DNA from: Methanoregula sp. SKADARSKE-2
GTDB lineage: Archaea; Halobacteriota; Methanomicrobia; Methanomicrobiales; Methanospirillaceae
Length of the DNA stretch: 64,000 nucleotides
Direction: 5' to 3'
Assembly (NCBI GenBank): GCA_030919125.1
Contig: CP121470.1
Span: forward strand, 1,240,001 to 1,304,000
Positions 36,012 to 43,009 of this stretch are shown here, piece by piece. The notes under the pieces are model-generated. The model ran no database searches. It was not told the origin of the DNA and saw only the letters and a list, made by a program, of their open reading frames with translations. The position numbers were made by a program, and so were the translations under genes. Position 1 is the stretch's first letter. Each line of letters opens with the position of its first letter.

Positions 36012-37058
36012 ATGCCGCCATATGTCAAATCGGTCACAGCCATTTATACCCCGCCAACACCCTCGGGGGACGCGGCGGCATATACCTGGCACTCCAGCAT
36101 ACCCCCTCAACTCCTGCCGCCGATGGCAACCCAGGGAATGTTGCACGCGATCGATCTCACCCTCGTTGGGGGCGGAGGAGGGGGGTGCCAGTCAACCTCT
36201 TCAACACCGGGACTGGGGGGGGAAGCGGGCTCGGTGGTCCAAATGTCGCTTGCCCCTGTCATCCCCGCCTCCCAATATTCCCTCAAGGTTGGTCTGGGGG
36301 GGAAAGCGGGCCCCGCTCCGCGCTCGGCTCTCGGTGCATGGTGGGTTGGGTCGGACGAACATACCGCCCAGCCTGGCCAACCATCCCTGTTTGCCCCCAA
36401 CATCAAGGCAACCCCGGGGACGCCGGGATTCACCGGGCAAACGGGAGAACCGGGGTTCATCGTGGGGACAAATCACCAAGAAACGGTGGAGCGCATTGTC
36501 GATATCTACCCCGGCCCATCCAACGACCCAACATCAATTAACAAGTTGGATCAGTATGCGTTTGGGGCCGGCGGAGACGGGGAACAAGGATCAACCCCGG
36601 CCACCGATGGGAATCATGGCGCTGTGATCATCAAATACGAGATTCCAACGCCAACCATCTCGATCAATTGGTCGCCCGAAGCGCCAATTGCCGGCCCGAC
36701 GTTCTGGGCTGATGTCTCAATCTCCGCCAGAAACGGGTCAATCGTAGATGCTACGATCTATTGGGGGGATTTTATGGGGTCCGGGTTCGGACAGCTTGAG
36801 GATGCCACAATCTCAAACGCCCCAAAAAAATGGGTGGCAACCTCCCATCAATATGATTGTCCCGGGATATACGCTCCGACGATCGTTCTCAACAGCCCCC
36901 ATTGCTCGCTTCTCTACGAGCTCCCCCCATCACGATCCTCGGTGCGCCAACCCGCGGGTTCGGCTCCATCATCTCCGCTCCTCGCGGACAACGCGTCAAA
37001 CTGTGAAAAAATGAGTGGTGCGCTGGGGGAGTGCATACGTGAATTAGAGATGGGGTAA
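36012..37058 (+). CDS. Glycine-rich tail fibre-like protein with PKD-like C-terminal domain
   Basis: The 348-residue protein has glycine-rich segments typical of fibre tips (LTLVGGGGGGCQS, KVGLGGKAGPAP, AFGAGGDGEQGSTPATDGNHG) and then a PKD-like domain (TISINWSPEAP, DATIYWGDFMGSG, SHQYDCPGIYAPTIVLNS). The end after about residue 320 is short and may be altered: it falls in sequence duplicated at 32968-33135 and in the 29-base repeat. It is last in the tail gene set. Confidence 0.6.
   Translation: MPPYVKSVTAIYTPPTPSGDAAAYTWHSSIPPQLLPPMATQGMLHAIDLTLVGGGGGGCQSTSSTPGLGGEAGSVVQMSLAPVIPASQYSLKVGLGGKAGPAPRSALGAWWVGSDEHTAQPGQPSLFAPNIKATPGTPGFTGQTGEPGFIVGTNHQETVERIVDIYPGPSNDPTSINKLDQYAFGAGGDGEQGSTPATDGNHGAVIIKYEIPTPTISINWSPEAPIAGPTFWADVSISARNGSIVDATIYWGDFMGSGFGQLEDATISNAPKKWVATSHQYDCPGIYAPTIVLNSPHCSLLYELPPSRSSVRQPAGSAPSSPLLADNASNCEKMSGALGECIRELEMG
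36834..37002 (+). repeat. Fibre-gene segment duplicated at 32968-33135
   Basis: This is the parent-like copy, in frame within the fibre gene. The two copies differ by a few substitutions and one indel in the C-rich stretch before CATCACGATCC. Confidence 0.8.
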
Positions 37059-37071
37059 GGACCCAAACACG
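37043..37071 (+). repeat. 29-base repeat shared with 33259-33287
   Basis: It overlaps the last codons of the fibre gene and, on the opposite strand, the last codons of the membrane protein gene at 37044-37877. The sequence differs from the other copy at one base. Confidence 0.75.
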
Positions 37072-37877
37072 GGTGTTAATTCCATTGCTTGCTCCGTGTA
37101 TATCGCCGCTGCCTCGGCTGCAATCACATACGATGTGATCTCGTATACAGCAACAACGACCCCCACCACGATCAGCGCAACAATTGCCCAGAACCAGTAT
37201 GGGTGGGTGTGGTAGAACCACCAGAAATACTCACTCCAACTCATTTTGCTGGTGTCTGCCGGCATCAGGGTCCAGACCATCGGGAACCCTACAACCGCTC
37301 CGGTTGTAGGGTTGAGCATCCGCACAACTACACCAACACCCGCCTGCTCCCCCGGAGTCGCAGGGTTGCAGAGAGGCTGAGTTGAGATCTGGAAATGAGC
37401 ATACGTCATCCCGATGTCGTGCCGGACTGCCGATTCAATCGCATCAAACCAAGCACTTGACATGGTATCCGACGCTGCCGTTGACGTTTCCCCGGCGCGG
37501 TTGGATACGACCTCTTTCTTGATCTTGCCAAACGTCTCGTCCGGTATGGCAATCTTGTACTTACCCCAACATACCGGGAGGGGCATTGAAACAAGCCCAT
37601 ATTTTGCCGAATCTTGAGCGATCAGACCCGGGTCAACTGGATCAACGCACCCCAATCCCGATGCCAGCGATTCAAGATCAATGCCATACTCCTCGCGGAG
37701 CCAAGTGACCGTCGGGCTCTGCCCTTGCCCTAATTGGTCAAGACCGTGGTCAACACTGTCGTACGCTGCCGCCGGAACGACCGAGATGGATGATATGAGC
37801 AGTAGTACTAGGCTCACGGAGAACCACCGGAGTTTTGAGCGGAGTTGGAGCATGTCAGGGCCTCTTTGCATTGACAT
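37044..37877 (-). CDS. Exported protein with C-terminal membrane anchor, hypothetical
   Basis: From ATG 37877, behind GGAGAAACGCC, the 277-residue product has a signal peptide (RWFSVSLVLLLISSISVVP-AAA), a long exterior domain with several Cys (GLGCVDPVD, PLPVCWGKYK, TQPLCNPAT) and one strong membrane helix near the end (WFWAIVALIVVGVVVAVYEI). This type I topology suits a surface or virion membrane protein. The last few residues derive from the 29-base repeat, so the native C-terminus may be altered. No family recognised. Confidence 0.6.
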   Translation of the reverse strand: MSMQRGPDMLQLRSKLRWFSVSLVLLLISSISVVPAAAYDSVDHGLDQLGQGQSPTVTWLREEYGIDLESLASGLGCVDPVDPGLIAQDSAKYGLVSMPLPVCWGKYKIAIPDETFGKIKKEVVSNRAGETSTAASDTMSSAWFDAIESAVRHDIGMTYAHFQISTQPLCNPATPGEQAGVGVVVRMLNPTTGAVVGFPMVWTLMPADTSKMSWSEYFWWFYHTHPYWFWAIVALIVVGVVVAVYEITSYVIAAEAAAIYTEQAMELTPVFGSLPHL

Positions 37878-37993
37878 TGGCGTTTCTCCGCATATAGATT
37901 CCCATCTCCAAAAAAAGTCCATCTCCAAAAAGGTGGTTACATCGATATGACACTGCAAAGGTAATTTATGCGAGATGCTGTTGAATATGGGTT

Positions 37994-38065
37994 ATGAGAG
38001 TTCGTTTTAGTTGGCCTACCTTTGTTTGCGGTATTGTTTCTGTTTTTGCTGGTAGGGCAGTCTAA
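37994..38065 (+). CDS. Tiny hydrophobic ORF ahead of module 2
   Basis: ATG 37994 opens 23 codons (MRVRFSWPTFVCGIVSVFAG and three more). Another frame of the same DNA ends VLFLFLLVGQSKVCEAL at TGA just before the exported-protein gene, so the stretch may instead be the 3' end of a lost upstream membrane-protein gene. Which frame is real is not decided. Confidence 0.25.
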   Translation: MRVRFSWPTFVCGIVSVFAGRAV

Positions 38066-38084
38066 AGTGTGCGAGGCGTTGTGA

Positions 38085-38822
38085 TTGACATTAAAACATA
38101 TTGGTATTCTTGTTGTTGTGTTGTTAGTGCTCGCTAGTGCTAACCCCTGTGCGGCACTATTCCCGGCAATCCCGGCAGTCGCAGTGGGCGGCTGTGTCCT
38201 AACCAACACGGAACTGATTGCGCTTGTTGTGGCCACAGCTGGGAGTATAGCCGGCTATGTAACACTTGACGTTGATAATCAGGGCGCTGGGGACGTTCTT
38301 GATCATTGGAACGAGTTCCAGGATACGATCCCGGACATTTTTCACGACAGTGGTGGTAGCAACCTGCACTTCCACACACACAAAACTCATGTCTACAAAC
38401 CCGACACACCAGGTTTCGATTTCGTAGAACAGCAATACAACACCGCTAAAGCCGCAAAGGACTCCTACGATAACTCAAAACGAAAAGGTATCCCCGTCCC
38501 GGGGGACCACAAGGAATCTGAAGATTTTCATGAAATGCGGAGAACAGGAAATCCCTATTCATCTGCATGGTTGTTCAACTGCCAGGTGGACAAAGACAGT
38601 GGCTGTCCCAAACAGATCCGGTATTACAACGAGAAGGGCGAGAAGGATCTGGATATTGATTTCTATCACCCCCTTGACAAAAAGAGCACCGTTACATTCC
38701 CGCATAAGCATATCTGGGGGGGCAACACTCTGCGGGGCGATCACTTCTATGAAGGTATTGATGAGATCATCCGCAATTGGAAGTGCAAGGACTATGATTT
38801 CAAGAACAGCAAATGGCGGTGA
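38085..38822 (+). CDS. Exported protein with toxin-like C-terminal domain, copy 2
   Basis: The 245-residue paralogue of the protein at 25090, also from TTG. The N-terminal 138 residues (signal/anchor, second helix, NLHFHTHKTHVYKPDTPG) are nearly the same. The segment 139-173 is different (PGDHKESEDFHEMRRTGN). CPKQIRYYNEKGEKDLDIDF is kept, then a changed loop FPHKHIWGGNTLRG, and the tail IIRNWKCKDYDFKNSKWR is kept. Keeping PHxH with altered surroundings is what one expects of toxin variants sharing a catalytic core. The function is inferred. Confidence 0.65.
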   Translation: MTLKHIGILVVVLLVLASANPCAALFPAIPAVAVGGCVLTNTELIALVVATAGSIAGYVTLDVDNQGAGDVLDHWNEFQDTIPDIFHDSGGSNLHFHTHKTHVYKPDTPGFDFVEQQYNTAKAAKDSYDNSKRKGIPVPGDHKESEDFHEMRRTGNPYSSAWLFNCQVDKDSGCPKQIRYYNEKGEKDLDIDFYHPLDKKSTVTFPHKHIWGGNTLRGDHFYEGIDEIIRNWKCKDYDFKNSKWR

Positions 38823-38832
38823 ATGATGGGGC

Positions 38833-39579
38833 GTGACAGAAATGGTATCTGATATTGGCCCACCGGTCCGGTATACCTCGTATCATTCCGACAAGACGTT
38901 CTCGATACTGGATCGGGCGCTGCAAAATGTCAAGAATAAAGATGGTGTTAAGTTTGAGTATAATGGGTTAGAGTATTTGGTGACCTCGCGCTCTTTTGAC
39001 AAGGATGATAAATGGAAATTATGTTGTCTTGGTCCAATGTATGAGTATTTGATGCCGTGGTCCGAGGGTGACTACGAAAAGCCGGTGGTTGTGGAGTTTG
39101 ATCGTGATACGTTCGAAGAGTTTATTGAGACGTTTGAGATCGAGGGAAAGACGGTCAAGTGGATATTGGAGCATCAGAAAAGTTGGAAATATAAATTCTC
39201 AGCCAAACACTTTGAGGAGATACTCACGGGATTTAGTTTTTGGTTTGTCTACCGTAAGATGCCGTGTGGGATCTATTATGCGGGTGGAGAAAGGGATACT
39301 ACACACCGTGCGGGTCGATATATCTCGATGTATCCTAGCATTAGTTTTGATGTAACACAATATGCGCCGCTGGTGCCGTTGGCGAAGCATTGGTATGATG
39401 TTCAAGGTCGATTCCCCCCCGATGGTGAGCCCCAAACCGTTGAGGCAATAGAAAGCGGCCCGTTTCAAACGGTAGGTGAACTGCTGGATACAGTTCAGTT
39501 GAACTACAAGACATTGCGGGAAATTTTCGATACCGAGTATGATGATGGGGCGGTGTGCTGTGGTATGTTTGACGGGTGA
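38833..39579 (+). CDS. Partner (putative immunity/antitoxin-like) protein, copy 2
   Basis: The 248-residue paralogue of the product at 25831, starting at GTG 38833 behind GATGGGGC. Diverged stretches: about 27-70 (RALQNVKNKDGVKFEYNGLE) and 155-215 (GIYYAGGERDTTHRAGRYIS). Conserved stretches: FEEFIETFEIEGKTVKWILE, SFDVTQYAPLVPLAKHWYD and NYKTLREIFDTEYDDGAVCC. Divergence matches that seen in the exported partner. Confidence 0.65.
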   Translation: MTEMVSDIGPPVRYTSYHSDKTFSILDRALQNVKNKDGVKFEYNGLEYLVTSRSFDKDDKWKLCCLGPMYEYLMPWSEGDYEKPVVVEFDRDTFEEFIETFEIEGKTVKWILEHQKSWKYKFSAKHFEEILTGFSFWFVYRKMPCGIYYAGGERDTTHRAGRYISMYPSISFDVTQYAPLVPLAKHWYDVQGRFPPDGEPQTVEAIESGPFQTVGELLDTVQLNYKTLREIFDTEYDDGAVCCGMFDG

Positions 39580-39601
39580 CGAGCAACCTGCTGCCATTTA
39601 T

Positions 39602-39678
39602 AGATCTGGGTAAAGGGGTTCGTTTCATCCCCGTGCCTAAAGGCGGGGGCTCCCTTGCCCCCTTTAACCCCGGCATCT
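39602..39678 (+). repeat. Palindromic mini-element (c), hybrid arms A and B
   Basis: The left arm AGATCTGGGTAAAGGGG is that of unit (b); the right arm CCCCCTTTAACCCCGGCATCT is that of unit (a). The centre TGCCTAAAGGCGGGGGCTCCC matches (a). The two arms still pair in part. The unit is inserted directly after module 2. Confidence 0.8.
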
Positions 39679-39686
39679 GTGGGGCC

Positions 39687-40130
39687 CTAGATATTACGGT
39701 TTTTGCGCCGGGGGGTTTGGTGGCGTTTTACGGTGTTTTTCCATCGGGGTTCGACCATGGCATGGGCAAAAAACCTCGCCCACAGTTCAGGGTATGTGGT
39801 TTTGAGTGCGTCTTCGAGTGCCGTTGCCCCAAATTCGCTTTTGTTGAAGTGGGGCACGGTCCGTGAGAGATATTCGAGCATTGCCGAAGCGATCGGTGCA
39901 TGGGCTGACACCTGCGGCCGCGTTAGGGCAAACTGGATCGCGTCATCGAAGAGGGTCTCGTCGACGTGTAAACGGGCGAGATCCTTTGTGCGGGTAATCG
40001 GGGGGGAGGGGATGCTGGAAAGTACAGCGCCGAGCGTGGAGTAGTCGGTTCCCTTTTTTTGGGAAAAGAGAGTGTTTTTTACTACACTCTCTTCTTGGGG
40101 GGTCTCTTCTTCTCTGTCCGTGGGAGTCAT
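39687..40130 (-). CDS. Putative partition partner (downstream of parA remnant)
   Basis: A 147-residue soluble protein beginning with a Glu/Thr-rich flexible stretch (MTPTDREEETPQEESVVKNT), then a helical part (HVDETLFDDAIQFALTRPQV, IASAMLEYLSRTVPHFNKSE) and a basic tail (RHQTPRRKNRNI). Its ATG overlaps the stop of the ParA fragment (ATGA), the classic layout of a partition operon, so a DNA-binding ParB-type or adaptor role is likely by position. No family recognised. An inverted repeat AAGAGAGTG/CACTCTCTT lies inside the gene at about 40065-40091. Confidence 0.5.
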   Translation of the reverse strand: MTPTDREEETPQEESVVKNTLFSQKKGTDYSTLGAVLSSIPSPPITRTKDLARLHVDETLFDDAIQFALTRPQVSAHAPIASAMLEYLSRTVPHFNKSEFGATALEDALKTTYPELWARFFAHAMVEPRWKNTVKRHQTPRRKNRNI

Positions 40131-40372
40131 AGTGCAAGCACCTCGTCGACAAAGGCGATATATGCCCCCGCGCCGGTCGATTCAGGAGCGTGCTCAAAGA
40201 TAGTCTTCCCCCCCTTGGGCGCTTCGAAAAGTTTGACGTTGCGGGGAATTTTTGTTGCAAACATGTTCGCGTCGAAATGTGCTTTTGCTTGAGCCGCCAC
40301 GCGTTTCGATTGTGAGGTGCTCGTGTTGAACATCGTCAATAGCGCGTGAATGTCTGGGGCCTTACCAAACTC
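40127..40372 (-). pseudogene. parA: C-terminal fragment of a ParA/Soj-type ATPase
   Basis: About 80 residues match the end of ParA ATPases: LLTMFNTSTSQSKRVAAQAK, MFATKIPRNVKLFEAPKGGK and ESTGAGAYIAFVDEVL. The Walker A half is missing; the frame breaks at TAG 40373-40375, where + strand sequence of another gene begins. It marks a plasmid- or virus-type partition locus cut by recombination. Confidence 0.75.
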
Positions 40373-40625
40373 CTATTCCTTTACCAAACCTGAACTAACA
40401 CTGGTTGACTCAAAAGTAAATTTGACCACGAAAATTGGAATGTGGTCTATCGACACATATGCCCATACACCATCTACAGCTCCTGATGAAATCATCCAGC
40501 GTCTTATGCCGGGTTCAAGCGCTGAGGTTACTCTGCCACCATCGGGGACCTCACTAAGTCTTGCACATGTTATACTCAAATGTGTGTTCACTGATAGATT
40601 GAACTCGTGGGGATATAATTTTTGA
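40350..40625 (+). pseudogene. C-terminal fragment of an unrecognised protein
   Basis: An open frame ending TGA at 40623-40625 with protein-like text (TKPELTLVDSKVNLTTKIGM, SIDTYAHTPSTAPDEIIQRL, MPGSSAEVTLPPSGTSLSLA). Its first codons overlap the ParA fragment on the other strand and the apparent ATG has no ribosome-binding site, so I take it as a fused remnant. Beta-rich composition suggests a surface or structural protein. Confidence 0.35.
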
Positions 40626-40752
40626 GATTATGTCGTGGTGACCGTGTAGTGTGGGGGATCCTCCCGCTATTTACCGATCCCATGTCTCTGTCTCATGTAC
40701 AGTCCCGAAAGTATTTCCTATATCAGATGTTGAACCGAAGACAAAGTCAACG

Positions 40753-41128
40753 ATGAAGTTGACCAGGAAGAAGATCCGTTTGATAATCCGCCAAGAAAGA
40801 GAGGCAAGAATCCTCTGGGATAATTGCAAAGATCCAGTGCATAACGAGGAGACGAGTGGATCAACTCAGGAAGTACTATCGTGAAACCGGCATTGTTCCA
40901 GTTATCGGGGAGGCCCTGGGTCGGCCGAAGAAGTCGATAACTGCAGAGGAATCCGGCGTGATTGAAAATGCGTTTGGACGCTTTCGGTATGGAGCGAGGA
41001 TATTAGAGCTGCTAATCTGGAAAGACTCTACCGTAAGTATTTCTCATAACCGGATACATTGGTATCTGATGGACCGGGGAGATAGTGTAAACAATTTGCT
41101 GCAAAAACAAAAATGCCCTAATCTCTAA
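40753..41128 (+). pseudogene. N-terminal fragment of an IS481-like transposase
   Basis: MKLTRKKIRLIIRQEREARI opens the HTH region; the frame is lost near 40845 and resumes as QLRKYYRETGIVPVIGEALG, RPKKSITAEESGV, FGRFRYGARILELLI and VSISHNRIHWYLMDRG. This matches the N-terminal third of IS481/rve-type transposases seen in methanogens. The DDE domain is missing, cut off by the next element at 41130. Confidence 0.65.
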
Positions 41129-41129
41129 T

Positions 41130-42155
41130 TGTAGAGTGCCACAATTAATGTCCGTTTTGTTGACAGAGTTTATGTCCGCTTGCTAGACATTTTCTGTTCT
41201 TGTTGAAAATATTTTTGTTGTTGTAGACCGAAGCCGGGGTTGCCCAACCCAGGATCTCCTGTTTTCGCCAGTTGTTATACAAAGTATCGAAGTTCCAGAG
41301 TTCACGTTGGAAGTGACTCAGTGAACGAAACTCCTTGAAGACGATGAGCTCCTGGTAAAGAGACTTGTGATACAGTTCAATCTTTCCCCGACCGTGAGGA
41401 TGATACGGTTTTCCGAATATGAGTTTGATGCCGTGCTTTTTGGCTTCAGCTTTGAACAGCTTCGAGACGAACTGTTTTCCATTAGCGAGATAAATTTCTC
41501 GCGGGATCCTCCCATTACGAAGTGCCCATAGAGAGCATTGACCGCTGACACCGCATCTTTGTGGAGATAGACTTTGCTTTTCACGCGGTAGTGGGAACAA
41601 TCATCGGTGAATCCGGTGACATAGACCCTTCCGACACCACGAATTCGGAACTGGAACGTATCCCCCTTCCACATGCTGTCGACATGTCTCCGCTGAAACC
41701 GTTTACCCGCAGGTTGTGGTTTGGGCTTGATCCGAATGAGAAGTCCATGCTTCTTGAGTATGCGATGTACTGTTCTCCAGGAACAGGGAAGATCGAACTG
41801 GTGCTTGATTCGTCGGGCTCCCCATATGCAGGATATTTCCCTTTGAGCCGAATGATACGCTGTTCCAATGATGCCGAAATTGCCAAACGAGTCCGTTTCC
41901 TTGGCCCGGTCTTCTTCGGTTTCAATCCGTTCTCAGGATCATTTCTGTGATTTTGAGCCCATCGCCGTACGGTTCTTTCTGAGATGTCGTACGTCTCTCC
42001 TATCTCTTTTGCACTTCGTATCCCCTCTTCATAGAATACGATCGCTTTGGTCCTAATCTCCATCGTCGCTTTCACCTGCAAGCACCTGATCGGTGCTCTT
42101 GAAAGCGGACATAAATTATGTCACTATTTTAGGACAGAAACTCTGGCACTCTACA
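41130..42155 (-). mobile_element. IS481-type element with 12-bp perfect inverted repeats, decayed
   Basis: TGTAGAGTGCCA at 41130-41141 and its complement TGGCACTCTACA at 42144-42155 bound 1026 bp holding one broken transposase. No target duplication was evident. Confidence 0.8.
41145..42081 (-). pseudogene. IS481-family transposase, at least two frameshifts
   Basis: From ATG 42081 the HTH part reads TKAIVFYEEGIRSAKEIGET and YDISERTVRRWAQNHRNDPE. Near 41800 the frame shifts to the rve domain (GLLIRIKPKPQPAGKRFQRR, HVDSMWKGDTFQFRIRGVGR, VYVTGFTDDCSHYRV). Near 41530 it shifts again to YLANGKQFVSKLFKAEAKKH and KLIFGKPYHPHGRGKIELYH, which hold the last catalytic residues. Inactive as it stands. 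Confidence 0.8.
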
Positions 42156-42189
42156 GATAATCAGCATCTACCTGATCGTAAACTCTCTG

Positions 42190-42312
42190 TCAGATTCCCG
42201 GGCTGTCATCGGTACATGGCCCGGAGGATATGGGGAGGTATGCCAATCCGAGCGGGAGTACGGCAAAGATCGCAAGCGCAAGCCGGAAGAATTTCCTGAT
42301 TCCGGGAAACAC
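42190..42312 (-). pseudogene. Signal-peptide-like remnant cut off near the IS481 element
   Basis: From GTG 42312, 40 codons encode a basic start and a hydrophobic stretch (RKFFRLALAIFAVLPLGLAY) followed by ISSGPCTDDSPGI and a stop, 35 bases from the element's right end. It looks like the N-terminus of a lost secreted protein. Confidence 0.3.
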
Positions 42313-42681
42313 CGTGCAGACCGGTGCTTTCTGCGGCGATGAGATGAAAAGGAATGATCCGAGATTTTTATTCGTCTGGTACTCTTAACGGAAGGAAGAA
42401 TAAAATCCAAAAATGCTTCCGGTGAGATGATGGATCCCCAGGACTATACGCATAACATTTTTTCGCGGTTTCTGACCATTACGGGGAAAACCGGAACCGG
42501 CTGACTGGAAGGAGGGGCTGGCACGAAATCCCGGTATAAATCTATAAAAGTTCGTGAATACTTCCCCTTCCGGGAATAAGCCATTCCCCTTTGCCATATA
42601 AAGAAGAAATAAATAAGACTTTATCAAATTTTATTGCTCTTTTATTTAAGAGTAAAGCCAATACAATACCGGTGAACTCTT
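42313..42681. other. Intergenic stretch upstream of the KTSC gene
   Basis: AT-rich from 42540 on. TTTATATAA-like text (GGTATAAATCTATAAAAG, about 42532-42549) and GCCATATAAAG at 42593-42603 are candidate TATA boxes on the + strand. A small inverted repeat CTCTTTTA/TAAGAG lies at about 42635-42651. No gene seen. Confidence 0.4.
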
Positions 42682-42909
42682 TTGGAACGGCAGCCTGTTA
42701 AATCCTGTAACCTGAAATCCGTGGGATACGATGATAATTTTAAAAACCTTGAGATCGAGTTCCACTCAGGAATAATCTACCAGTACCAGTGCGTACCATC
42801 CAAGATTTTTACGGATCTTATGGCATCGCAGTCGGTCGGGAGCTTCTTTACGAGCAAGATCCAGAACCGGTACCGATCAAAGCGCCTCGACAAAGCAAGC
42901 GTATCCTGA
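42682..42909 (+). CDS. KTSC domain protein
   Basis: A 75-residue protein made almost entirely of one KTSC domain. Expected text is visible: SVGYDDNFKNLEIEFHSGII, YQYQCVPSKIFTDLMASQSV and GSFFTSKIQNRYRSKRL. Start is TTG 42682 with GGTGA 11 bases before it. KTSC domains occur alone or fused to nucleic-acid enzymes; function is unknown. Confidence 0.85.
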   Translation: MERQPVKSCNLKSVGYDDNFKNLEIEFHSGIIYQYQCVPSKIFTDLMASQSVGSFFTSKIQNRYRSKRLDKASVS

Positions 42910-43009
42910 TCGGATTTCTTTTTCAATACGGTCTGTAAAAGCGGCCGTTGTAGTTCTGTTAATATCTATTCTGTCCCTCGGAAGAAGAAAGAGAATTAAC
43001 AAAAGAGGG

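Larger units (their letters stand above)
38010..39600 (+). repeat. Duplicated two-gene module, copy 2
   Basis: Collinear with 24992-26572. It ends at CTGCCATTTA, immediately followed by palindromic mini-element (c), whereas copy 1 continues TGTGGAGCCCTA there. The resemblance of that text to TGTGGGGCCCTA after element (c) suggests copy 1 keeps the uninterrupted flank. Confidence 0.9.
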
